Shown here piece by piece: positions 39,246 to 48,579 of a stretch of DNA of 64,000 bases. Position 1 is the first letter of the stretch. Each line of letters opens with the position of its first letter. Below the pieces are notes generated by a model. The model saw nothing but the letters and a program-made list of their open reading frames with translations. It was not told where the DNA came from and made no database searches. Source of the DNA: Maribacter ulvicola (GTDB taxonomy: Bacteria; Bacteroidota; Bacteroidia; Flavobacteriales; Flavobacteriaceae); NCBI RefSeq assembly GCF_900155985.1, contig NZ_FTMA01000001.1, positions 1,054,001 through 1,118,000 on the forward strand. The letters are read 5' to 3'. The position numbers and the translations under genes are program-made.

Positions 39246-39719
39246 ATGAGGAACAAATTAGACCAAGTTGATTTTAGTATTTTAAACATTTTAGCTGAAA
39301 ATGTACAAACACCCTATACAGATGTAGCAAAGAAATTAATAGTCTCACCCGGTACGGTACACATGCGAATGCGGAAAATGAGAGAAATGGGGTTGATTAC
39401 TGGTGCTACTTTAAGTTTAGACTATGCCAAAATGGGGTGGAAAATGACTATTTTTTTAGGTATTTTCTTAAGTGAAATTAACCTTTTTAAAAAAGTAATG
39501 AAGCAATTGAGTGAAATTGAAGAAATAGTTAAAATACACCACGTAACCGGTAAATATGACATCTTTATAAAAATGCATGCAAGAGATAGTTTTCACTATA
39601 AACAAGTGTATCAAGATAAAATTCTCAGTATTTCTGGTATACGTGGTATAGAGTCATTTATTTCTATTGAAGAGAATTTGGAACGCCATATTCAATTCAA
39701 AGAAGTGAAAGAGGATTAA
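39246..39719 (+). CDS. Lrp/AsnC family transcriptional regulator
   Basis: 157 residues: N-terminal winged helix-turn-helix (QVDFSILNILAENVQTPYTDVAKKL, SPGTVHMRMRKM) and C-terminal RAM effector domain (FLGIFLSEINLFKKVMKQL, IVKIHHVTGKYDIFIKMHARD). Closest to Bacteroidota Lrp-like proteins. Its effector and targets are not visible; the convergent Gfo/Idh/MocA gene ends on the very next base, which makes direct operon control unlikely, and the long upstream region is the better place for autoregulation. Confidence 0.92.
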   Translation: MRNKLDQVDFSILNILAENVQTPYTDVAKKLIVSPGTVHMRMRKMREMGLITGATLSLDYAKMGWKMTIFLGIFLSEINLFKKVMKQLSEIEEIVKIHHVTGKYDIFIKMHARDSFHYKQVYQDKILSISGIRGIESFISIEENLERHIQFKEVKED

Positions 39720-41111
39720 TTAGATTAGTTTCATTTCTTTTGGATTCCAAAGTACAGGTTGTTTTTTTGAATAGCTTTCATTTGCTAAAAGTGCCGCACC
39801 TGCTGCTCTAAGTCCAAATTTTGGGTCCTGTATAATCTTACCGTTATTTCTTATACTAGTAAAGAAATTATAAAAATGATCATAATGTGCTCCTTTATAA
39901 TCGCGTGGTGCTTGCCAAGTGGTTGTCCCGGTTGCCAAGCTATTAGTTCTTGTGTCTAATTTTTTAGAGGCGTATTCCTTTCTTATTTTGGCTTGCATAT
40001 CTTCGGTAAAGGAAACCATGGAGTATCCGCTAGGTTCCATGCTTAATTTAGAACGATTGACGGTAACTGAATTTTGACCTATTTCCATTTCACCTTCGGT
40101 TCCAATTAATTTGAATCCGCCCCCACCGCCACTTCCAGCAATGAAATTGATGCGAAATGCAGCATTGAAAGGTGCATGAGTTTCCGTTTTTGGGTAATCA
40201 TATAGCGTTATGGAAACATCCGGGACATCTCTACCATCTTTCCAGTAACGTAAACCACCAGTTGCTAAAGCCCTATTAGGTCCGTCTGAACTAATGACAT
40301 AATTCAGTGTAGAAAAGGCATGAACAAATAGGTCGCCCGCAACACCGGTACCGTAATCTTGGTAATTTCTCCATCTAAAAAATCGGTTATTGTCGTAAGG
40401 TGTTTTTGGAGCATTCCCTAAGAAGGTGTCAAAGTCAACGGTCTTGGAAGTTGCATCTGTAGGTATAGGATACTGCCAAGCTCCTTCGGAGGAATAACGG
40501 TCGTTATACATATCTAACATGACAATATCACCTATTGCCCCATCTTCATAGAGTTCCTTTGCTTTTTCATTACCTAATGATGCCATGCCTTGACTACCAA
40601 TTTGGCAAATTTTACCAGAGGCTTGCTGTGCTTTAATGATTTCTTGACCTTCATTAAAATTCTGTACCATAGGTTTTTCACAGTACACATGCTTACCCGC
40701 TTCTAACGCTGCAACGGTAATGGTTTGGTGCCAATGATCGGGAGTCGCAATTAATACGGCATCAATATCTTTTCTATTTAAAATATCCCGATAATCTCTG
40801 GTTACAAAAATGTCTTCGCCCCACAATTCTTTTGCACGAGCTAACCTACCGGTGTATAAATCACATGCGGCTACAATTTTTACACCTGCTACTTGCAATG
40901 CGGCTTGGGTGTCATAAATGCCTTGAATTCCTGTGCCTATTAATGCTATGTTAATTTTATCGTTAATCCCAAATTCTTGAAAAGAATACACTCTTTCTAA
41001 AGGTTGAGATTCATTTGTGGTTGCTGATAATATAAATGGTGCTGTACTTAGGGCAGCAGAGGTAAGTGAAGCTCGTTTTATAAACGATCTTCTTGAATTT
41101 TTTTCAATCAT
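39720..41111 (-). CDS. Tat-exported Gfo/Idh/MocA family oxidoreductase
   Basis: Twin-arginine signal NSRRSFIKRASLTSAALSTAPFILSA. NAD(P)-binding loop IALIGTGIQG and the catalytic EKPMVQNFNEG (CEKP lysine) follow, with ATPDHWHQTI just before. 463 residues. Similar to secreted sugar/inositol dehydrogenase-like proteins of marine Bacteroidota; the C-terminal half includes an AGSGGGGGFKLIGTEGEM loop. Substrate unknown. Its stop abuts the stop of the Lrp gene with no spacer. Confidence 0.88.
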   Translation of the reverse strand: MIEKNSRRSFIKRASLTSAALSTAPFILSATTNESQPLERVYSFQEFGINDKINIALIGTGIQGIYDTQAALQVAGVKIVAACDLYTGRLARAKELWGEDIFVTRDYRDILNRKDIDAVLIATPDHWHQTITVAALEAGKHVYCEKPMVQNFNEGQEIIKAQQASGKICQIGSQGMASLGNEKAKELYEDGAIGDIVMLDMYNDRYSSEGAWQYPIPTDATSKTVDFDTFLGNAPKTPYDNNRFFRWRNYQDYGTGVAGDLFVHAFSTLNYVISSDGPNRALATGGLRYWKDGRDVPDVSITLYDYPKTETHAPFNAAFRINFIAGSGGGGGFKLIGTEGEMEIGQNSVTVNRSKLSMEPSGYSMVSFTEDMQAKIRKEYASKKLDTRTNSLATGTTTWQAPRDYKGAHYDHFYNFFTSIRNNGKIIQDPKFGLRAAGAALLANESYSKKQPVLWNPKEMKLI

Positions 41112-41345
41112 GAATTGGTATGCGTTGAATTTAGTTGTTTTTGTAAGCTTTTAAAAATACCAAATAATTATGGTTTAAGTCAAATGCTTTAGAAGCATAA
41201 TGTTAGAAACTTTATTTTCTTATAGCAGACGGTAGGTGTTTTAAGGTCATTTACGTGTATAATGGACCAATTGATAATATTTATGATTTAAATGGCATTA
41301 AATTTTTCAGGAACAACGTAATTTTGCAATCGCTTAAAAAGAAAT

Positions 41346-41804
41346 TTGTTGAAAGATATACTTATAGCAGCACTTTGGAGTATCTCCCCATTAGGAGAAG
41401 CTAAGGTAGGTATACCCTATGGTCTTCTTCATGGGGTAAATATTTACGTGGTGTTAGCTGTGTGTTTTTTTGCAAATGTTTTAGTGTTTCCTATTATGAT
41501 GTTTTTTTTAAACACAGTTAATAGGTATTTGCTAAGATGGCATTTTTATAAAAAGAATGCACTTTTTGTAGCGAGAAGAGCAAAAACCGGGTCTGGAAAT
41601 AAGATTAAAAAGTACGGTTTCTACGGACTCATTTTCTTTGTTATGTTGCCGGTGCCGGGTACTGGTGTCTATGCTGGTAGTATTGCGAGTTACTTATTTA
41701 AGATTGAAAGAAAGAAAGCTTTTTTAGCAAATACCATAGGTATATTTTTATCTTCTTTAATAGTTTGGGCAACTACTTTATTGACTATGAAAGGAATGGC
41801 ATAA
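41346..41804 (+). CDS. Small multi-drug export protein family (COG2426) membrane protein
   Basis: 152 residues with about four membrane helices (YVVLAVCFFANVLVFPIMMF, then GLIFFVMLPVPGTGVYAG and a C-terminal IGIFLSSLIVWATTLLTM). The family opens with ISPLGEAKVGIPYGL, as here, and shares the VPGTGVYAG loop. Its name derives from annotation tradition; actual transport is unproven. The start is TTG (two consecutive TTG codons, either could serve); no ATG fits the conserved N-terminus. Confidence 0.78.
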   Translation: MLKDILIAALWSISPLGEAKVGIPYGLLHGVNIYVVLAVCFFANVLVFPIMMFFLNTVNRYLLRWHFYKKNALFVARRAKTGSGNKIKKYGFYGLIFFVMLPVPGTGVYAGSIASYLFKIERKKAFLANTIGIFLSSLIVWATTLLTMKGMA

Positions 41805-41909
41805 TGTGTAGGTGCTAATTTTTTTATCCTTTTATTTTGTGAATAACTCTACTCAAAATTAATTTCATTAACAGCATAGGCCTTTTAAATTTGCAGCTTT
41901 TTTTGAGTT

Positions 41910-42263
41910 ATGGATACCCTGAAAATTGGAGATAAATTATACAATGTTGAACAAAATGGATTCAGCGATTTTGCACGATATTCTTTTTCTGAAGTAGTGC
42001 GACTTACGGAAACATTGGCGGTTTTAAAAAATGGGGTAAGGCTCATTAACAGACCTAAACAATCATATATCATGGAAGATGTGGGCTATTCTGTGAATAG
42101 AAATAAAGGGACGCACTGGCATATTGTTTCTTTAAAAGCAATTAGAAATGCCCAGATCGAAAATGAAAAAATCAAAATTCATGATTGGTTTGAAGAAAAG
42201 CAATTTTCTTTAAAGGAAAAACAATATATCTATAAAATGTTCAAAGCCAATGAGGCTCTTTAA
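41910..42263 (+). CDS. Conserved hypothetical flavobacterial protein
   Basis: I do not recognise a family. 117 residues, no signal or membrane segment; begins MDTLKIGDKLYNVEQNGFSDF, with a beta-rich N-terminal half and a charged, probably helical C-terminal half (EEKQFSLKEKQYIYKMF). It lies 105 bases after the membrane-protein gene, upstream of the small-RNA candidate at 42342. Codon use matches its neighbours, which supports it as a real gene. Confidence 0.65.
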   Translation: MDTLKIGDKLYNVEQNGFSDFARYSFSEVVRLTETLAVLKNGVRLINRPKQSYIMEDVGYSVNRNKGTHWHIVSLKAIRNAQIENEKIKIHDWFEEKQFSLKEKQYIYKMFKANEAL

Positions 42264-42341
42264 TCATCAGGACGGCCATAGTTATTACAAGAAATGAACA
42301 GACCGTTTTTTTATTAAAAAAGCTTTATTACCTTTACGGCG

Positions 42342-42437
42342 TTGTGTTGTGTCTCAAAGAAATTTGAGACAATTGTGTTTATCGGATTATACCGATAGAA
42401 CCCAATGAAAGGCTTTCCATTAAGGGAGGCTTTTTTT
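42342..42437 (+). ncRNA. Candidate three-hairpin small RNA with its own promoter and terminator
   Basis: Non-coding interval between the hypothetical gene and hutG. A promoter-like TACCTTTA sits at 42329-42336. Downstream are three hairpins: GTCTCAAA-GAAA-TTTGAGAC (42351-42370, 8 bp with a GNRA tetraloop), TATCGG...CCGATA (42380-42397), and a terminator stem (42408-42437). The terminator stem uses G-U pairs that exist only on the plus strand, which fixes the orientation. The size of about 96 bases and the dense structure suit a small RNA. It could be a known flavobacterial motif (for example Flavo-1), which I cannot confirm, or only the 3' UTR of the upstream gene. Confidence 0.55.
42408..42437 (+). 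terminator. Plus-strand intrinsic terminator of the small-RNA candidate
   Basis: AAAGGCTTTCC pairs with GGGAGGCTTT (11 bp, three G-U pairs), loop ATTAA, followed by T-run. On the minus strand the wobble pairs become A-C mismatches, so it does not serve hutG. Confidence 0.75.
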
Positions 42438-42448
42438 GTTTATGATCA

Positions 42449-43405
42449 CTATATTTTATGAATTGCATAATGTATCAAGGAAGCGGCTAATTTTGCTGTT
42501 TGATTATCAATATCATACTTGGGGTTTAGTTCTGCCACATCTAGTCCAAGTAATTTTTCGGACTCAATAATCAACTTTAGACTTTCTAATACGATATCTG
42601 GTGAGAACCCCATAGGGGATGCTGCACTAACACCTGGTGCATACGCTGAAGAGAATCCATCTAAGTCTATTGTAATATAGATATAATCTACATCTTCCAT
42701 AAATTGAATAAGAAGTAATTGCACATGCTCCAAATAATTGATATCAAAATGATTTTGAAGTAGGTAATTAACCTTGCGGGATTCAGCAAATTCAAAGAGA
42801 TTTTTTGTATTGGCATCTTTGCGTATACCCAGTGCCATGTATTTTATAGTCTTATTTTTAGCTTCTTCCTCTAAAGCTATTTGATAGAATGGTGTGCCAG
42901 AATTATTACCATTGGTATTTGACCTAAGATCAAAATGCGCATCAAAATTAATAATGCCTAATTTTTTGCCTTTTGGCAGGTGTTGTGCCAAGCCGTTGTA
43001 GTGCCCATAGGCAAGATCATGGCTTCCGCCTAAAATTATAGGTACAGTTTTTTTGCTTAACAAAGAGGTAACAGCTGAAGTCAAATTTTGCTGTAATTCG
43101 TTTAAATTATTGTTTGCACATTCTAAATTACCAAAATCTATAAGTTCAACTTCTTCTTCAAGGTGATTAGGCATTTTGCCCAATTGTATACGAATAGCAT
43201 CTGGTCCTAATGCGGCACCCGTTCTTCCTAAGTTGCGCTTTACTCCTTCGTCACTACCATAACCTAATAAAGCAAATGTTTTCTGTTCGCTTTGTAAATC
43301 ATATTCTTTTAAGTTGGAAAACTTAACTTTTTCATGCAGATAGAGTTGTTGTTTAGAAGAGCGACCAAACCATTTATCTTTATTCGCTAATTTATAAATG
43401 GACAT
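42449..43405 (-). CDS. hutG: Formimidoylglutamase (ureohydrolase/arginase fold)
   Basis: Last step of the histidine pathway: N-formimino-L-glutamate to glutamate and formamide. Arginase-family Mn sites are present: GGSHDLAYGH, INFDAHFDLRS and TIDLDGFSSAYAPG. ALGPDAIRIQLG and GLDVAELNPKYD also match the family. Length 318 is typical. Its place beside hutU, hutI and hutH decides the substrate against arginase or agmatinase. It is separated from hutU by about 170 bases, so it may have its own promoter as well as read-through. Confidence 0.92.
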   Translation of the reverse strand: MSIYKLANKDKWFGRSSKQQLYLHEKVKFSNLKEYDLQSEQKTFALLGYGSDEGVKRNLGRTGAALGPDAIRIQLGKMPNHLEEEVELIDFGNLECANNNLNELQQNLTSAVTSLLSKKTVPIILGGSHDLAYGHYNGLAQHLPKGKKLGIINFDAHFDLRSNTNGNNSGTPFYQIALEEEAKNKTIKYMALGIRKDANTKNLFEFAESRKVNYLLQNHFDINYLEHVQLLLIQFMEDVDYIYITIDLDGFSSAYAPGVSAASPMGFSPDIVLESLKLIIESEKLLGLDVAELNPKYDIDNQTAKLAASLIHYAIHKI

Positions 43406-43574
43406 ATTATTCTTTTTTTTTCGGAATTATAAAATCTTAAGTTACCTAAATTTCGGCGGAATTTAGAATTCTTAAAAGTGTTTTAGTTAAACGAAAAAGT
43501 AATATAAATCTTACATATTAATATATCAAAAAGACGAATTATTTTTAAGTGATTCAATGTTAAAGATTTATATT

Positions 43575-45575
43575 TTAGAATAAATTTTTTAAATGTTTCT
43601 CTGCTACTAGAGTAGGGAAAGTTACTTTTAAGGTTTTTGTTCTTTCCATTTCTCGTTGTAAGGCAAACATGGCTTCTTTGTTTCTTGCCCAACTACGTCT
43701 TGCAATTCCGTTATTGACATCATAAAAAAGCATATTTTTTAATTTACGTTCGGCATCTTTTGATCCGTCCAGTACCATACCAAAACCGCCATTAGTAACT
43801 TCGCCCCAGCCAACTCCGCCGCCATTGTGTATAGATACCCAGGTTGCACCTCTAAAACTATCACCAATGACATTGTGTATGGCCATGTCTGCAGTAAACT
43901 TGCTTCCGTCATAAATATTACTGGTTTCTCTGTACGGTGAATCTGTACCGCTAACATCATGGTGATCCCTACCTAAAATTACCGGGGCAGTCAATGCTCC
44001 GTTTTTAATTGCCTCATTGAAAGCCAATGCTATTTTTGCTCTTCCTTCTGCATCGGCATATAAAATTCGTGCTTTGGAACCAACTACTAGCTTGTTTTGC
44101 TCCGCTTCAGATATCCATTTGATATTGTCTGCTAATTGTTGCTGAATTTCTGCCGGTGCCTCTTTTTTAATTTGCCTTAATACCTGTAGGGCAATGGCAT
44201 CGGTTTTGCTTAAATCTTCTGTGCTGCCAGAGGAGCATACCCATCTGAATGGTCCAAACCCATAATCAAAACACATAGGTCCTAAAATATCTTGCACGTA
44301 AGATGGATACTTAAAGTCTATTTCGTTTTCTGCCATGACGTCTGCACCCGCTCTTGATGCTTCCAATAAAAAGGCATTGCCATAATCAAAGAAATAGGTT
44401 CCTTTTGTTGTATGTTGATTAATAGCATCTGCATGCCTGCGCAGCGATTCTTGCACTTTTGTTTTAAATGCATCGGGATCCTGATTCATCATTTTGTTAG
44501 ATGCTTCAAAAGTCAACCCTACAGGATAATAACCACCTGCCCACGGATTATGCAGAGAGGTTTGATCAGATCCTAAGTGAATGAATATTTCTTCTGCATA
44601 AAAACGCTCCCATACATTGACCACATTGCCAATAAACGCTAGTGAAACGAGTTCGTTTTTAGAGATGGCTTCCTTTGTTCTTGCTACTAAAACATCTAAA
44701 TCATCAATAAGTTCATCTACCCAGCCTTGTTCATGTCTTTTCATTGCCGCAAGCGGATTCACTTCTGCGCAAATAGTAATGCATCCGGCAATGTTACCGG
44801 CTTTGGGTTGTGCACCGCTCATTCCGCCTAATCCCGCAGTTAAGAATATTTTTCCGTTGGGAATCTCATCCGCCTTCAACACTTTTCTAAACGCATTCAT
44901 AACGGTAATTGCGGTGCCGTGAACGATCCCTTGCGGACCAATGTACATATACGAACCCGCAGTCATCTGCCCATATTGGGTTACACCAAGTGCATTGTAT
45001 TTTTCCCAATCATCTTGTTTAGAGTAATTGGGAATCATCATTCCGTTCGTTACCACAACTCTTGGTGCTTCTTTTGATGATGGAAATAAACCCATTGGGT
45101 GCCCAGAATAGATATGCAAGGTCTGCTCGTTGGTCATTTCTGATAAATACTGCATGGTCAAAAGATACTGCGCCCAATTTTGAAATACGGCTCCGTTACC
45201 ACCATAGGTAATGAGTTCTTGAGGATGTTGTGCAACGGCAGGATCCAGATTGTTCTGAATCATGAGCATAATCGCGGCAGCATGACTCGTTTGTGCAGGA
45301 TATGCTGAAATAGCTCTTGCATACATTTCATAAGAGGGTTGAAAACGATACATATAGATTCTGCCATACGTCTGTAATTCCTCTGCAAATTCAGGAGCCA
45401 ATACTGCATGCCAGTCCGCCGGAAAATAGCGCAAGGCATTTCTAACCGCTAAATGCTTCTCTTCTTTAGAAAGTATCTGCTTTCGGTTGGGTGCGTGGCT
45501 AACCGCTGAAGAACGCTCCTTTTTTGGAGGTAATTCAGTAGGTATTCCCATTTGTATCTGTGCTTTAAAATCCAT
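43575..45575 (-). CDS. hutU: Urocanate hydratase
   Basis: NAD-dependent hydratase converting urocanate to imidazolonepropionate. Motifs: FLTAGLGGMSGAQPKAG and QNWAQYLLTMQYLSEM, plus HNGGGVGWGEVTNGGFGM near the C-terminus. I choose the ATG at 45575 (MDFKAQIQMG); an upstream ATG three codons earlier (45584) is also possible. About 666 residues, the longer urocanase form seen in Bacteroidota and animals, not the ~555-residue form of Pseudomonas. The 7-bp tandem repeat at 45634-45668 lies in its upstream gap. Confidence 0.95.
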   Translation of the reverse strand: MDFKAQIQMGIPTELPPKKERSSAVSHAPNRKQILSKEEKHLAVRNALRYFPADWHAVLAPEFAEELQTYGRIYMYRFQPSYEMYARAISAYPAQTSHAAAIMLMIQNNLDPAVAQHPQELITYGGNGAVFQNWAQYLLTMQYLSEMTNEQTLHIYSGHPMGLFPSSKEAPRVVVTNGMMIPNYSKQDDWEKYNALGVTQYGQMTAGSYMYIGPQGIVHGTAITVMNAFRKVLKADEIPNGKIFLTAGLGGMSGAQPKAGNIAGCITICAEVNPLAAMKRHEQGWVDELIDDLDVLVARTKEAISKNELVSLAFIGNVVNVWERFYAEEIFIHLGSDQTSLHNPWAGGYYPVGLTFEASNKMMNQDPDAFKTKVQESLRRHADAINQHTTKGTYFFDYGNAFLLEASRAGADVMAENEIDFKYPSYVQDILGPMCFDYGFGPFRWVCSSGSTEDLSKTDAIALQVLRQIKKEAPAEIQQQLADNIKWISEAEQNKLVVGSKARILYADAEGRAKIALAFNEAIKNGALTAPVILGRDHHDVSGTDSPYRETSNIYDGSKFTADMAIHNVIGDSFRGATWVSIHNGGGVGWGEVTNGGFGMVLDGSKDAERKLKNMLFYDVNNGIARRSWARNKEAMFALQREMERTKTLKVTFPTLVAEKHLKNLF

Positions 45576-45633
45576 GATTAACATTTTAAATTTTGAAAAG
45601 TTTAATTCGATTTCGGACCTTAAAATTTATGTT

Positions 45634-45668
45634 CCAACAACCAACAACCAACAACCAACAACCAACAA
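45634..45668. repeat. Five-copy 7-bp tandem repeat (CCAACAA) between hutI and hutU
   Basis: Five perfect copies, 35 bases, starting directly beside the hutI stop codon (45669-45671, minus strand) and ending about 58 bases before the hutU start. Slippage could change gap length in 7-base steps. Confidence 0.9.
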
Positions 45669-46916
45669 CTACTTATGTCGATCAAAAACCAACTCCCCAT
45701 TTTTCCAAATCATACATGGTTTTAGATTCCCTTGGTTATAGAGAATATCTTGATAATTATCTGAATGAAATACGGCTAAATCAGCTAAAAGTCCCGTTTC
45801 TAATTTTCCGCGATCTTCCAATTTCAAAGCAGCAGCTGCTCTAAATGTAATCCCTGCTAAAACCTCGGCATTGGTCAGTTTTTCAAATGTTCCTAGAATA
45901 CTGGCTTGGGTCAGTAAGTCGCCCATTGGGGCAGATCCAGGGTTATGGTCACTAGCAATGGCAAGTGCTGCACCGGCATCTAGTAATTTTCGTGAGGGTG
46001 TAAAATCGCATCCTAATCCTATGGAAGCTCCGGGTAGTGCCACGGCAATGGTATCGCTGTTTGCCAATAGAGCAATTTCTGTATCGGTACTAGCTTCAAG
46101 GTGGTCTGCGCTAATGGCTTTATGGTTCACGGCAACTTTGCTTCCGCTTGTAGAAAATTGATCTGCATGAACGGTAATATCAAAATTCAATTCTCTGGCT
46201 TTTGAGAAATATGCCTGAATATCATCTGCAGAAAAAGCACTTTGCTCAATAAAGGCATCAATTCGATGCGTTAGGTCTTCTTCTTTAAGAATAGAGAACA
46301 ACTCTTCACTGATCATTTCCAAATATTCCTTTTCTGTTCCTTTAAAATCTTTCGGTAACATATGCGCTGCAAGACATGTAGAAATCAACTCTGGTAATGC
46401 CTTTTTATTCGCTTCTTTAATTGCGCGCAGCATTTTCAATTCTTCATTTACTGTTAATCCGTATCCACTTTTAACTTCTAGCGTTGTGGTACCATTTTTT
46501 AAATGACGATTGGCTCTTTTAATGGTATTTTTGGTCAATTCTTCAGTACTCGCCTTTCGGGTTTCGGTAACGGTATCCCAAATGCCACCACCGGCATTTG
46601 CGATTTCTAAGTAGGACTTGCCGGCATTTCTCATGGCGTAATCTTTAGCTCGGGAGCCACCAAAACAGATATGGGTGTGGGCATCTACAAAGCCAGGTAG
46701 GCAAACATGATTTCCTTTTAATAATTGGATGTCGGCTTCTGGATATTTCGATTTTAAGTCATCAAAATTTCCTGTGGCCAGTATGACCTTGTTTTCTATT
46801 ACAATTCCGCCTTCCGCAATAACATTAAGTTCATGGTCAGAAATTGCACCTTTCAATGCCAATCCGGTCATGGGAATGATCTGTTTAAACGGGCCTATAA
46901 GTGTTCTTTTTGTCAT
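45669..46916 (-). CDS. hutI: Imidazolonepropionase
   Basis: Amidohydrolase opening the imidazolone ring to N-formimino-L-glutamate. FVDAHTHICFGGSRAKDYAMR carries the first metal-binding histidines; TTTLEVKSGYGLTVNEELK, ITVHADQFSTSG and ASDHNPGSAPMGDLLTQ follow in the family order. 415 residues, normal. The start is four bases after the hutH stop on the minus strand, so the two are translated together. A C-terminal LADLAVFHSDNYQDILYNQG segment is typical of this family. Confidence 0.95.
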   Translation of the reverse strand: MTKRTLIGPFKQIIPMTGLALKGAISDHELNVIAEGGIVIENKVILATGNFDDLKSKYPEADIQLLKGNHVCLPGFVDAHTHICFGGSRAKDYAMRNAGKSYLEIANAGGGIWDTVTETRKASTEELTKNTIKRANRHLKNGTTTLEVKSGYGLTVNEELKMLRAIKEANKKALPELISTCLAAHMLPKDFKGTEKEYLEMISEELFSILKEEDLTHRIDAFIEQSAFSADDIQAYFSKARELNFDITVHADQFSTSGSKVAVNHKAISADHLEASTDTEIALLANSDTIAVALPGASIGLGCDFTPSRKLLDAGAALAIASDHNPGSAPMGDLLTQASILGTFEKLTNAEVLAGITFRAAAALKLEDRGKLETGLLADLAVFHSDNYQDILYNQGNLKPCMIWKNGELVFDRHK

Positions 46917-46920
46917 TAGA

Positions 46921-48495
46921 TTAGTAGTTTTCGAACTCTTCTGAGTGTTTTGTCTTTAAAGATATGTTATCTTCTTTTTGTACACGGGCTATAACCTTTA
47001 ATATTGTCTGATCTTTTATCATAGCAATACCTTTTTCAATATCATCTGCAAATACGCGGTCTTTGCTTGCAAAAGCTACTTGCTCCCGAACCGAATTATG
47101 TACCTCGTCTAAATATATGCCCGATTTCAACGGCTTTCTAAATTCAAAAGCTTGGGCAGCGGTCAATAATTCAATGGCCAATATTTTTTCAACATTACCA
47201 ATAACCTGTAACGCTTTTCTGCCACCAATAGATCCCATGCTTACATGGTCTTCTTGACCTAATGAAGTAGGAATACTATCTGCGCTAGACGGAAAACAAA
47301 GTCCCTTATTCTCACTTGCCAATGCTGCGGTAGTGTATTGTAAAATCATGTACCCGGAATTGATGCCGGTGTCGTTCATGAGAAGTTTTGGTACACCGGG
47401 ACTATTACCTTCTAGGGACAGATAAATACGTCTGTCTGAAATATTACCGATTTCAGAAGCTGCCAAACAAGCATAGTCCAAAGCCATTGCTAATGGTTGA
47501 CCGTGAAAATTACCACCGCTAATGGTCAATTCTTCATCGATAATAACAGGATTGTCGGTAACTGAATTTAATTCTACTTCTAATAATTCTTTTAAATGTA
47601 ACCATGCTGTTCGCGAAGCTCCGTGAACTTGCGGAATGCAGCGGATGGAGTAGGGGTCTTGTACTTTTTCGCAATCTACATGCGCTTCCATTATTTCAGA
47701 ACCTTTCAATAATTTTTTAACTCGTTTTGCTACATGTACATTGCCTTTAAAAGGGCGTAATGCATGTAGTTCGTTGTAAAATGGTTTTACAGAACCTTGC
47801 AAACCTTCTATCATCATGGCGCCAATTACATCTGCTTGTGCTAGAATAGAATGTAATTGTGCTACCACTTTTACGGCATGTGCGGCTATAAATTGTGTGC
47901 CGTTTATCAATGCCAGCCCTTCTTTTGGCCCTAAGGCAATTGCTTCCAATCCTGTTTTTTTAAAAAGCGCTTCAGTAGTAATCGTTTCATTCTTGTATTC
48001 CACCTTACCTAAACCAATAAGTGGTAAGAACAGGTGGGATAGTGGAGCTAGATCTCCAGACGCACCAACCGAACCTTGAGAGGGTACTATAGGGATGGCA
48101 TCATTTTCTATATGCCAGATAATCCGCTTTAATGTAGTCAATGCTATTCCGGAATATCCTTTTGCCAAGGATTGTGCTTTTAAGATCAACATTAATTTAG
48201 AAATGTCTTTAGCTATAGGTTCACCAACGCCTACGCTGTGACTTTGGAGAATATTGGTCTGCAAAATATTGGTTTCAGACTTAGATATTTTTGTAGTACA
48301 TAAGGGTCCAAATCCGGTATTGATGCCATAAACAGGATGACCTTTTTCTACAATATTCTGTACAATTTTCCAACTCTCGGTTATCTTACGTTCTGTAGCT
48401 TCAGAGAGTATGGTAGAAAATTCGCCATGTACAATTTGCATTGCTTTCCCGGCTGTTAACCAATCTTCACCCAATTTAAACGTCTGTATCCCCAT
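46921..48495 (-). CDS. hutH: Histidine ammonia-lyase
   Basis: Deaminates L-histidine to urocanate, first step of the pathway. The MIO prosthetic group comes from Ala145-Ser146-Gly147 in GSVGASGDLAPLSHL. NGTQFIAAHAVKV and SRTAWLHLKELLEVELNSVTDNPVI match the family, as does FPSSADSIPTSLGQEDHVSMG. 524 residues, at the long end of normal. It is the first gene of the minus-strand hut cluster and divergent from the LysR gene across 84 bases. Confidence 0.96.
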   Translation of the reverse strand: MGIQTFKLGEDWLTAGKAMQIVHGEFSTILSEATERKITESWKIVQNIVEKGHPVYGINTGFGPLCTTKISKSETNILQTNILQSHSVGVGEPIAKDISKLMLILKAQSLAKGYSGIALTTLKRIIWHIENDAIPIVPSQGSVGASGDLAPLSHLFLPLIGLGKVEYKNETITTEALFKKTGLEAIALGPKEGLALINGTQFIAAHAVKVVAQLHSILAQADVIGAMMIEGLQGSVKPFYNELHALRPFKGNVHVAKRVKKLLKGSEIMEAHVDCEKVQDPYSIRCIPQVHGASRTAWLHLKELLEVELNSVTDNPVIIDEELTISGGNFHGQPLAMALDYACLAASEIGNISDRRIYLSLEGNSPGVPKLLMNDTGINSGYMILQYTTAALASENKGLCFPSSADSIPTSLGQEDHVSMGSIGGRKALQVIGNVEKILAIELLTAAQAFEFRKPLKSGIYLDEVHNSVREQVAFASKDRVFADDIEKGIAMIKDQTILKVIARVQKEDNISLKTKHSEEFENY

Positions 48496-48579
48496 AGCTT
48501 TTGCTTTTCAATATTTTTCTTAAAATTAATACCTATTTTTAATACTTGGTAATATCAATTTTGTCATCAATTCATAACT

